From Bacteroidaceae bacterium (GTDB taxonomy: Bacteria > Bacteroidota > Bacteroidia > Bacteroidales > Bacteroidaceae), in NCBI GenBank assembly GCA_017472905.1, contig JAFUNW010000277.1:1-16931 (forward strand): a DNA stretch of 16,931 nt, given 5' to 3'. Both the position numbers and the translations under genes were made by a program. Below, one piece after another: positions 6,755 through 15,600 of the stretch. The notes under the pieces were generated by a model. The model was not told the origin of the DNA and ran no database searches. It saw nothing but the letters and a program-made list of their open reading frames with translations. Every line of letters begins with the position of its first letter. Position 1 is the first letter of the stretch.

Positions 6755-7522
6755 TTAGCTAATAATCGTACCATGTTGACCATCAATGGCGGTCGCTTGG
6801 GTAATAATCACTTTCTTCACACCGGCTTGCAAAGCACTGAATGCATTTTCCAACTTCGGAATCATCCCACCTTGAATAGTTCCGTCAGATACCAATGTAT
6901 CAAAATCGGCACGCGAAAGATGAGGAATCACACTATCATCATCATGCTCATCCCTCAATACCCCTTTCTTCTCAAAACAGAAAATCAAGGTTACATCGAA
7001 AAGAGCAGCCAAGGCTTTGGCAGTTTCCCCCGCAATCGTATCAGCATTCGTATTAAGCAAATGCCCTTGCTTGTCGTGCGTAAGAGGAGCCATTACCGGC
7101 ACTATATCTTCATGAATAAGTTTGGCTAAGAAAGTTGCATTGACTTCGTCTACATCGCCTACAAAGCCATAATCAATCTCCTTTACCAGACGCTTGTGCG
7201 AACGAATGACATTCATATCAGCTCCGGTTAGTCCCAAAGCGTTTACATCACGAGCTTGCAAACCGGCCACAATGTTCTTGTTTACCAACCCACCATAAAC
7301 CATCGTTACTACACGCAGTGTTTCAGCATCTGTTATGCGGCGTCCATTGACCATCCGGCTCTCTATACCAAGTTGTTCTGCCAAACGAGTAGCAGAGCGT
7401 CCGCCTCCATGCACTAGAAGTTTTTTTCCGGGAATAGCAGAAAAATCAGTAAGCAAACGCTGCAAAGAGCCCTCTTCTTCCACGATCTTTCCACCAACTT
7501 TAATGATTGTCAACTTTTCCAT
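6755..7522 (-). CDS. argB: Acetylglutamate kinase family (possibly N-succinylglutamate kinase)
   Basis: ArgB phosphorylates the gamma-carboxylate of an N-acylated glutamate, the second step of cytosolic arginine synthesis. The 255-residue length is normal. Amino acid kinase motifs are in order: KVGG at 8-11, HGGGRSATRLAEQLGI at 38-53, NGRRIT (59-64; R62 in the substrate site), NTNADT (157-162) and QGGMIPKLE (217-225). In Bacteroides fragilis arginine synthesis uses N-succinyl rather than N-acetyl intermediates at the transcarbamylase step. This kinase may therefore act on N-succinylglutamate; that is inference from the taxon, not from a residue I can point to. It is the last gene of the topA-aroK-speA-argB run, 45 bases after speA, and is followed by the strong terminator at 6689-6726. 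Confidence 0.95.
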   Translation of the reverse strand: MEKLTIIKVGGKIVEEEGSLQRLLTDFSAIPGKKLLVHGGGRSATRLAEQLGIESRMVNGRRITDAETLRVVTMVYGGLVNKNIVAGLQARDVNALGLTGADMNVIRSHKRLVKEIDYGFVGDVDEVNATFLAKLIHEDIVPVMAPLTHDKQGHLLNTNADTIAGETAKALAALFDVTLIFCFEKKGVLRDEHDDDSVIPHLSRADFDTLVSDGTIQGGMIPKLENAFSALQAGVKKVIITQATAIDGQHGTIIS

Positions 7523-7567
7523 CTGACTTCAATTTGAATGTTTCAACTAAACACAGAATACAAGCAT

Positions 7568-9460
7568 TTACTCAAGATAGGTATAACCATAGAGTCCCGA
7601 GCGATAATTGCTCAGGAATTCTTTTCCTTCTTCCACACTGATTCTGCCTTCTTTCACCGACTGTGTAACCCACGATTCCAAATTACGCACAAGTTTCTTG
7701 GTATTATATTGCACATAATCCAATACTTCGGCCACTGTTTCTCCGTCAATCAGCTGATCGATGGAATATCCTTTGGAATTTACAGATACATGCACTGCAT
7801 TGGTATCTCCAAAAAGATTGTGCATGTCTCCCAATATTTCTTGATAGGCTCCAACAAGGAAGACTGCCAAATAGTAACTTTCCTTGTCTTTTAGAGAATG
7901 TAGAGGAAGAGTCGTGGCATCTGAACGCGAACTGACAAAGTTTGCGATTTTTCCATCAGAATCACAAGTCATGTCCTGCAAAGTAGCCTCTCGATCCGGA
8001 CGTTCATCCAATCGTTGTATAGGCATAATGGGGAACATCTGATCAATGGCCCAAGAGTCAGGCAAAGATTGGAACAACGAGAAGTTACAGAAATATTTGT
8101 CTGCCAAAAGCTTATTCAACTTACGAAATTCATCGGGACAATGCTTCATATGGCTGACAATGGAATTGATTTCGCGACAAATACTCCAATAGAGTTTTTC
8201 GATTTGAGCACGGGTATTCAAATCTACAATACCGTGACTGAAAAGGTCTAATGCTTCTTCGCGTATCTGTTGCGCATCATGCCAAGGCTCAAGCATACTG
8301 CGTTGGCTAAGATTATCCCAGATTTTATATAATTCCTTCACCAATTCATGCGCATCTTCTCCCGGCTCCCAGTCATCATCCATTTGAGGAAGCGAAGCTG
8401 TTTCCAAAACTTCAAAAATAAGCACCGAATGGTGTGCTGTCAAACTTCGACCGGTTTCAGTAATGATATTCGGATGTTCAAAACCATGTTTGTCTGCCGC
8501 ATCTACAAATGTGGAAACTATGTCATTGACATACTCCTGAATGGAATAATTGACAGAACTTTCACTATTGGATGAACGGGTTCCATCATAATCTACCCCC
8601 ATTCCACCTCCGGTATCCACTAACTCGATGTTGAATCCCATCTTGTGTAACTGCACATAGAATTGTGAAGCCTCACGCAGTGCATTTTTGACACGGCGAA
8701 TCTTGGTTATCTGACTACCTATGTGGAAGTGGATTAGTTTCAGGCAGTCCTTCATATCCTTTTTATCAAGGAAATCCAAAGCCTCCAACAATTCACTGGA
8801 AGTCAGTCCGAACTTACTGGCGTCTCCTCCGCTGTCTTCCCACTTTCCACTACCGCTGCTAGCCAATTTAATTCGGATTCCTATATTGGGACGCACCTTT
8901 AACTTACGGGCCATTTTAGCTATAATGTTCAGTTCGTTCAGCTTTTCGACCACCAAATAGATGCGTTTTCCCATCTTTTGCGCCAACAGAGCCATTTCAA
9001 TGAAGCTGTCATCCTTATATCCGTTGCAGACAACCAACGAATCCGGGTCGGTATTAACTCCAATGACTGCATGGAGTTCAGGCTTTGAGCCGGCTTCCAA
9101 TCCAAGATTGAATTTCTTTCCGTGTGTCACCATCTCTTCGACAACCGGCCTGATTTGGTTCACTTTAATGGGATAAATGATAAAATTTTCCCCTTTGTAA
9201 CCATATTCCTTGGCAGCTTGCTTGAAACAACAAGATACTTTTTCAATACGGTTATCCAGAATATCCGGAAAGCGAATCAACATTGGAGCCGAAACATCCC
9301 TCAATTGCAGTTCATCAACCAATTCTTTCAAATCAATAGCAACTCCATCCTTGCGCGGAGTCACGACCACATGTCCTTTCTCATTGATACTGAAGTAGGA
9401 GGTACCCCATCCGGTGATGTTGTACAACTCTTCGGAGTCTTCAATACGCCATTTTCTCAT
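7568..9460 (-). CDS. speA: Biosynthetic arginine decarboxylase
   Basis: SpeA is a PLP enzyme converting arginine to agmatine and CO2, the entry to putrescine and spermidine synthesis. The 630-residue length fits the family. The PLP-binding lysine is K99 in YPIKVNQ (96-102). Further barrel motifs are LEAGSKPEL (121-129), HFHIGSQ (244-250), the phosphate-binding DTGGGMGVDYDG (282-293) and ITETGRSLTAHH (333-344). A helical insert follows, and the active-site cysteine C499 lies in MTCDSDGK (497-504). The protein looks intact. The gene sits 37 bases after aroK and 45 before argB with no promoter match between, so it is probably co-transcribed. Having a decarboxylase that consumes arginine beside a kinase that makes its precursor suggests linked arginine and polyamine flux. 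Confidence 0.97.
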   Translation of the reverse strand: MRKWRIEDSEELYNITGWGTSYFSINEKGHVVVTPRKDGVAIDLKELVDELQLRDVSAPMLIRFPDILDNRIEKVSCCFKQAAKEYGYKGENFIIYPIKVNQIRPVVEEMVTHGKKFNLGLEAGSKPELHAVIGVNTDPDSLVVCNGYKDDSFIEMALLAQKMGKRIYLVVEKLNELNIIAKMARKLKVRPNIGIRIKLASSGSGKWEDSGGDASKFGLTSSELLEALDFLDKKDMKDCLKLIHFHIGSQITKIRRVKNALREASQFYVQLHKMGFNIELVDTGGGMGVDYDGTRSSNSESSVNYSIQEYVNDIVSTFVDAADKHGFEHPNIITETGRSLTAHHSVLIFEVLETASLPQMDDDWEPGEDAHELVKELYKIWDNLSQRSMLEPWHDAQQIREEALDLFSHGIVDLNTRAQIEKLYWSICREINSIVSHMKHCPDEFRKLNKLLADKYFCNFSLFQSLPDSWAIDQMFPIMPIQRLDERPDREATLQDMTCDSDGKIANFVSSRSDATTLPLHSLKDKESYYLAVFLVGAYQEILGDMHNLFGDTNAVHVSVNSKGYSIDQLIDGETVAEVLDYVQYNTKKLVRNLESWVTQSVKEGRISVEEGKEFLSNYRSGLYGYTYLE

Positions 9461-9497
9461 TTCCTGTCAGCGTGTTTGTTTTCTTTTGTTTAATACT

Positions 9498-10052
9498 TTA
9501 TTCTACAATTCCCTTTTCTCGAACCATCAGTTCTACCTCTTTCAGCAATCTTACCACAGAAGCCTTTATTGCCTCACCACTATCTAATCGTGCAACGTCA
9601 AACACCAAATCAGCTTGTGAATAATAAGGTTCGCGTTGCTCCAAAGACTTACGGATATAGGCCATCAGTTCGTCATCGTTCTTCTGTGCAATAAGCGGCC
9701 GTTGCTGTTTCCCCATGCGCAGATGAGCAGCCAACACATCGGGTGAGGCTTTTAAATAGACCGTTACTGCCTGTTGTTTCATATATTGCATATTATCGAA
9801 GAAGCAAGGCGTTCCTCCACCGGAAGAAATCAGTACGTCTTCAAACTCGGCTACTTCATGAAGCATACGTTGTTCTACCAAACGGAATCCCTCTTCCCCT
9901 CTCTCTTGAAAAAGAGCCGAAACAGTTTTTCTATATCTGTTTTCTATATAACAATCTAAATCAATGAAGTCCAAGGCCATCTCTCGCGCAAGCATTTTGC
10001 CTAGCGTGGTTTTCCCTGCCCCCATGTATCCGATTAATATGATTCTTTTCAT
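9498..10052 (-). CDS. aroK: Shikimate kinase
   Basis: This enzyme phosphorylates shikimate at O-3 with ATP in the chorismate (aromatic amino acid) pathway. The 184 residues include the P-loop GYMGAGKTT (8-16, K14), the DLD motif (31-33; D33 binds shikimate/Mg), R57 and the GGGTP loop (78-82). The LID-region arginine is in KQQRPLI (114-120). The length is slightly above the usual 165-180 because of a C-terminal extension. It lies between topA (109-base structured spacer) and speA (37 bases) on the same strand. No promoter consensus was found in the upstream spacer, so expression probably depends on topA transcription. Confidence 0.96.
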   Translation of the reverse strand: MKRIILIGYMGAGKTTLGKMLAREMALDFIDLDCYIENRYRKTVSALFQERGEEGFRLVEQRMLHEVAEFEDVLISSGGGTPCFFDNMQYMKQQAVTVYLKASPDVLAAHLRMGKQQRPLIAQKNDDELMAYIRKSLEQREPYYSQADLVFDVARLDSGEAIKASVVRLLKEVELMVREKGIVE

Positions 10053-10072
10053 TTTCTTTGCTTCGTTCCTTG

Positions 10073-10136
10073 GGAGATATCGCTTCGCCGGAAGTTAGAA
10101 GAGTTAGCATTCGTCTCGCTAACTCCTTTTATCTCC
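10073..10136 (-). promoter_or_regulatory. Nested inverted repeats in the topA-aroK spacer
   Basis: A perfect eight-base stem, GAGTTAGC (10101-10108) with GCTAACTC (10118-10125), has a nine-base loop. It is enclosed by a second seven-base pairing, GGAGATA (10073-10079) with TATCTCC (10130-10136). A second GTTAG copy (10094-10098) could compete with the first for pairing. On the minus strand the inner stem is followed by TTCTAACTT, too poor in U for a convincing intrinsic terminator. It may be an RNA stability, processing or partial-termination element between topA and aroK. Confidence 0.5.
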
Positions 10137-10161
10137 ATTTATCTCTCATAAGAGAAAAACT

Positions 10162-12531
10162 TTATTTCTTTCCTTTTGCTCCGGCTGCTTTTCTCCGTGA
10201 TTTACCGGTACCATTCTTCTCCTGTTCCTCAATGATTCCCAAGCAATGGATAGCCTGTAGCGTCTTTGGGTCAGTATCTTTAGGTATTCTATAGTTTTTT
10301 CCTTTATAAGCAATGTAAGGGCCATATCGTCCGCTCAAAATTTGAATCATCTCTTCGCCCTCTCCCAAGGTCTTAATGTGTCGTTCAGCTTCCGCCTGTC
10401 TTTTCTCCTCTATCAAAGCGATAGCTTCTTCCGGTGTAATTGTCATTGGGTCTGCTCCGGCCGGTAATGAAAAATACTTTCCTGCATGTCGAACATACGG
10501 TCCAAAGCGTCCTACTCCGACAGTCATCTCTACATCCTCAAAGTCCCCCAATTCGCGAGGTAGTTTGAATAAATCCAATGCTTCCTCAAGCGTAATTCGT
10601 TCCAAAGACTGATTCTTTTTCATCGGAGCAAAGCGAGGTTTTTCGTCATCATCGGCCGTACCAATTTGAACAACAGGACCGTATCGTCCGATCTTAACCG
10701 ACACCGGTCTGCCCGTTTCAGGACAAACTCCCAATACCCGTTCACCCACTTTATGTTCCATCTTGGCAGATAATGTATTCTCTACCAAAGGGGCAAAATC
10801 TTTATAAAACTCTTTCAATACTGCGCTCCATTCTTTCTCGCCTTCAGCCACATCATCAAATTCCTTTTCCACACCGGCCGTAAAGTTGTAATCCATAATA
10901 CGTGGGAAATATTCCAATAAGAAATCGTTTACAACCAATCCCGTATCTGTCGGGACCAATTTTGCCTTTTCGTTTCCGATTGTTTCCACCGTATTTTTCT
11001 CTTCCATACGTCCATCTTTCAGTATGAGCGTATTCACAGCGTGTTCCACTCCCGGACGGTCAGCCTTTTCTACATATTCACGTCCTTGAATCGTTGAAAT
11101 AGTCGGAGCGTAGGTTGAAGGACGTCCAATGCCCAATTCCTCCAATCTCCGAACCAATCCGGCTTCAGTATATCGCGGTGGATGCTGGCTGTATCTCTGT
11201 GCTGCCACAATCTCTTTGGGGGTTAATTCCTCGCCTACGGCCGGCAATGCGGGCAATGCACTTTCTTCGCCTTCTCCCACAGACATACTGTTTTCGTGAT
11301 CTTCTTCAGGCTCTTCGCGATAGATGTGCAAAAAACCATCAAACTTCACCACTTCGCCCGTAGCAAGGAAAACTTCTTCTCCTCCTCCCATAGCAATGGT
11401 AACAGTCGTCTTCTCTACCTCCGCATCAGCCATTTGCGATGCGATGGTGCGCTTCCATATTAAATTATATAATCTGCGTTCGGCAGCGGTCCCTTCGATG
11501 GTCTGATTTTCCATATACGTAGGGCGTATCGCTTCGTGCGCCTCTTGTGCTCCCTTAGTTTTAGTGGCATATCTGCGAGTTTTGGCATATTCATCTCCCA
11601 TGCGCGAAAGAATAACCTGTCGGCTGCTTGCGATGGCCAGTTCCGATAGATTCACCGAATCGGTACGCATGTATGTAATGTGTCCGGCTTCATAGAGTTT
11701 TTGAGCCAACATCATTGTTTGTGAAACCGTAAAGCCCAATTTACGAGCGGCCTCCTGCTGCAATGTACTAGTCGTAAAGGGCGGAGCCGGGCTCTTCGCT
11801 ACCGGACGAGTCGTCACGTCCTTTATCTTAAATGAAGCAGTCTTTGCTTGTTCAAGGAAAACCAAAGCCTCTTCCCGACTCTTGAAGCGAGTTGACAATT
11901 CGGCTTTTAACTCACGTCCCTTACCCTCTTCACCGGGCATGACAAACAAGCCCGTCACCCGATAAGAGGCTTCGCTGACAAAGTTCCGGATTTCACGTTC
12001 ACGTTCCACGATCAGGCGTACGGCAACCGACTGTACACGTCCGGCAGACAATGCCGGCTTCACCTTGCGCCACAATACGGGAGAAAGCTTAAATCCTACA
12101 ATACGATCCAGCACGCGGCGAGCCTGTTGAGCATTCACCAAATTCAAGTCAATGGCGCGCGGATGCTCTATCGCATTCAGAATCGCATTTTTGGTAATTT
12201 CATGAAATACAATGCGGCGGGTTTTCTCCGGTTTAAGGTCTAATACTTCATACAAATGCCATGAAATGGCCTCTCCCTCGCGGTCCTCATCGGAAGCCAA
12301 CCAAACAATATCTGCTTTGCGAGCCTCCGCTTTCAAATCTGCAACCAGTTTCTTTTTATCTGCAGGAATCTCATAATCCGGTTCAAACGTATCCGTGTTA
12401 ATACTGAACTCCTTTTTCTTCAAATCGCGAATATGTCCGAAACTAGATAAAACTTTATATTCCTTTCCCAAGAACTTCTCGATGGTCCGGGCCTTGGCCG
12501 GAGACTCCACTATTACTAGATTTTTATGCAT
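10162..12531 (-). CDS. topA: DNA topoisomerase I (type IA)
   Basis: TopA relaxes negative supercoils by cutting and rejoining one DNA strand. The 789-residue protein starts with a Toprim domain (E9 in VESPAKA; DEDREGE at 81-87 for metal binding). It continues through the gate domains (SAGRVQSVAVRLIVERE, 162-178) to the catalytic tyrosine Y287 in ITYMRTDSV (285-293). The central region carries LEELGIGRPSTYA. The C-terminus lacks tetracysteine zinc ribbons. It has instead at least three short modules with the pattern GR(Y/F)GP.(V/I), and a lysine-rich tail (AGAKGKK), as in zinc-less TopA proteins. It heads the run topA-aroK-speA-argB and has a good promoter match 31 bases upstream. Confidence 0.98.
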   Translation of the reverse strand: MHKNLVIVESPAKARTIEKFLGKEYKVLSSFGHIRDLKKKEFSINTDTFEPDYEIPADKKKLVADLKAEARKADIVWLASDEDREGEAISWHLYEVLDLKPEKTRRIVFHEITKNAILNAIEHPRAIDLNLVNAQQARRVLDRIVGFKLSPVLWRKVKPALSAGRVQSVAVRLIVEREREIRNFVSEASYRVTGLFVMPGEEGKGRELKAELSTRFKSREEALVFLEQAKTASFKIKDVTTRPVAKSPAPPFTTSTLQQEAARKLGFTVSQTMMLAQKLYEAGHITYMRTDSVNLSELAIASSRQVILSRMGDEYAKTRRYATKTKGAQEAHEAIRPTYMENQTIEGTAAERRLYNLIWKRTIASQMADAEVEKTTVTIAMGGGEEVFLATGEVVKFDGFLHIYREEPEEDHENSMSVGEGEESALPALPAVGEELTPKEIVAAQRYSQHPPRYTEAGLVRRLEELGIGRPSTYAPTISTIQGREYVEKADRPGVEHAVNTLILKDGRMEEKNTVETIGNEKAKLVPTDTGLVVNDFLLEYFPRIMDYNFTAGVEKEFDDVAEGEKEWSAVLKEFYKDFAPLVENTLSAKMEHKVGERVLGVCPETGRPVSVKIGRYGPVVQIGTADDDEKPRFAPMKKNQSLERITLEEALDLFKLPRELGDFEDVEMTVGVGRFGPYVRHAGKYFSLPAGADPMTITPEEAIALIEEKRQAEAERHIKTLGEGEEMIQILSGRYGPYIAYKGKNYRIPKDTDPKTLQAIHCLGIIEEQEKNGTGKSRRKAAGAKGKK

Positions 12532-12561
12532 TTCTCTTCAGATAATCTTTAAAATTCGCCG

Positions 12562-12569
12562 CAAAAGTA
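12562..12569 (-). promoter_or_regulatory. Predicted -7 box of the topA operon promoter
   Basis: On the minus strand TACTTTTGC (12569-12561) matches the Bacteroides -7 consensus TAnnTTTG exactly, with the frequently following C. Start near 12555 leaves about 24 bases before the topA ATG. A TTTG at the expected -33 distance was not seen; the upstream stretch is T-rich. It would drive topA and probably aroK, speA and argB. Confidence 0.5.
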
Positions 12570-12647
12570 GAAAAAAAGTAGATTCACTGCTATATAATAA
12601 GGTGAGAATCGCTTTTTTTAAGCTAAATTAGTTTTTGGGAGGCTCTT

Positions 12648-15600
12648 TTACTTGAATTCCGAGGGGCGATATCCATAGTACTTCTTGAAGCAGGTGCTAA
12701 AATACTTCGGATTATTAAATCCCGTCTTGTATGCAACCTCAGAAACGGTAAATTCCCTGCTACCCAACAACTGTGCCGCCCGTTTCATTCGCATATCCGT
12801 AACGAAGTCCATCGGAGAAAGCCCCAACAACGCTTTCATTTTTCCGGTAAAGGCTGTCCGTCCCATATTCATGGCCGCTGTAAAAGAAGATAAGTTGAGC
12901 GAAGCGTCATCTATGTGCTCTTCCATGTATTGCATCACGCGATGAATAAACTGTTCATCAGCCGATGTGATGACCGGCATGGAGGGAATCAGTTCTGTGG
13001 AATTTTTCTTCTCTATTTTTTCCCCTGAAGCTCGTTGCGCATCGTACCACTCTATCAAGCGTGCTTTGAGCACCCTCCGGTTTTCGATGAGTGCATCCAC
13101 CTTTGCTTTGAGGAAATTGGCACTAAACGGTTTGGTTACATAGTCATCGGCTCCGGCCTGTATTCCCTCGATTCGGTCTGCAATGGCTGTACGTGCTGTC
13201 AGCAAAATCACAGGTACGATATAGAGGTTCTCGTCCTGTCTCACCCGTTTGAGCAGCTCCACACCATCCATTCCGGGCATCATCACATCGCTCACAATCA
13301 AATCGGGCCACTCTTTTTGAGCCAGGCTCCACCCCTCTTCGCCGTCTGCAGCCTTTATGATGCGATACTTTGCGGAAAGAATTGAACCGATGAAGCTACG
13401 CATCTCACTGTTATCCTCTACGACCAATACGGTGGGCTTGTCATCTTTGGCAGACAGATTGTCTTCTGTCTCTTCCGTTTCTTTCTCCCATACCGTATCT
13501 GTCATCGGGGAGGCAGCAACTACATCCGGTTGCATCTCATTGTCGCCCACAATTACGTCCGAACCATCGTTGATGAAATGCTTTTTACCTTTACGTAAGC
13601 TCACTGTGAAACAACTTCCCTTGCCCACTTCGCTTTCCAATGTCACTTTTCCATGATGCATCTCCACAAATTGCTTCACCAAGGCCAATCCGATTCCGGA
13701 CGATGGCTTTGAACGGTTTTCCTTTCCTCCGGTTTCGTAAAGTCCGAAGAGTTTTTCCTGTTTCTCCGGTTCGATACCACTTCCTTCGTCCCGAACTTTG
13801 ACGTTTACCCACTTCTCTGTTTGTGAAAGCCGTACTTCAATCTTTTTTCCTTGCGGAGTATATTTAAAGGCGTTGGCCAGCAGGTTCATAAATATCTTTT
13901 CGATTTTGTCTTTATCGGCCCACAAAATCTGTAGAGGCTCTCCGCTCCGAGTTATATTCAGGTCAATGCGTTGCCGTTCGGCCATCGGATTAAAGTCTTG
14001 AACAATTCGCTTTAACATAGACTCCAGGTCCATAGCTTCTACCAACATAACCATTTTTCCGGCCTGCAATCGCCGAATATCCAAAATTTGGTTCACTAAA
14101 TCCATCATCCGACTGGAGTTTTTCTTCACAATCTCCAGATACTGCCGACTCTTCCCTTTGATATCCTCGTCACCCATCATCTCCGTCAGCGGTCCATCAA
14201 TCAGCGTCAAAGGAGTCCGTAGCTCATGAGAAATCTCTGTAAAGAAACGAAGTTTTGTGTCGGTCATCTCTTGTTCTGCCTCCAGTTTGTGACGCAATAA
14301 GTAGAAGCGTCTGTACAATGCGAAAGCCACAACTACCAGACCGAGCAGGCCAATCACCATTAAAATGTATCCGAGCGTACTTTCCCAAAGTTTGGGTTTC
14401 ACATCTATGAGCAACGTTTTACTCTCTCCGCTCCACACACCGCTCCCATTGGTAGCTTTTAACGTAAAACGATGCTTTCCCGGAGGCAGATTCATGTAAG
14501 CCACGCTGTTCTCGTCCGTATAATTCCATCCTTCGTCTACCCCTTCGAGTCGATAGGCATACCGAATACGTTCGGTTCCGGTACGGTAGTCAAGGGCTGC
14601 AAACTCCAACGTTAAGTTTCGTTCTTCCGGCTCAAGCGTCACTGTTCCGTTTTCTTTGAGACGGTCGAATGCCGGTTGGTTTTGTATCGTCAATCCGAGG
14701 AAAACCAACGGAGAGACACTTCGATCGGTCGTAGCATCATCGGGACGGAAAGTCATCAATCCGGTTACTGTTCCTACTAGAATTTTTTCACCCAATTTAT
14801 ACGGAAGCAATTCGGAGAACTTTATTTCTCGTCCCATTTGCTCTCGGTCATACACTTGCATCTCTCCGGTATTTGGATTGAATCGTGTCAACGCTCCCAC
14901 TCCCGTCAACCACAAATAGCCTTGTGCATCTTCTATGGCAGAATAAACTACGTCCGAAGCGACACCCTGCTTTTGCCCATACCGTTCAAACGTCAGTTCT
15001 CCTCCGAGTAAACTGTCGATTGGCGAGGTGAGCCGATTGATACCCCCACTACCGGTACAGAGCCAAATATCCCCGTTTTTTGTGCGAGTAAGCGACATCA
15101 CATCGTTTTCGCTCAACGAATTTTTATCTGCCCCTTTGGACGTTCGATGAAAACGTATCTCTTCGGGAGTGGCAAATTCATTGGAAAAAGTATAGAATCC
15201 CTCTTTGGCACAAATGGCTATCACACCATCAATCGGTTCGCTCAAATGGCGGATATTCATCGGCTGTAGTTCCATCGGCCCTCCCAATCCATTGTAGGGA
15301 TGGGCGAATCCGCCTTCCTCGCGCCACAAATGCAAGCCATGCCCCAGGGTCCCAATCCATATGTTGTGTCGGCTGTCCTCCAGAATGGTGTAAATCGCTT
15401 CGTCCTGCAAGCCCTCTCGCTTATGCGGCTCCGGCAGATAGTGGGTATGCACGTAGAGTGTAGGCTCTTCGGTCGGGACAAAGAGGTGAAGTCCCGTATT
15501 CCGACATCCGGCCCACAATCGGCCCCGGCTGTCGCACATCAAGGCATATGCCACAATGCCGCACACCTGTTTTCGGGAAGTGATACGTCCGTCTTTACCC

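Noticed and set aside
12611..12650. GCTT-T5-AAGC element after the HTCS stop considered as a terminator
   Set aside because: The stem is only four base pairs with a T-only loop; too weak to call.
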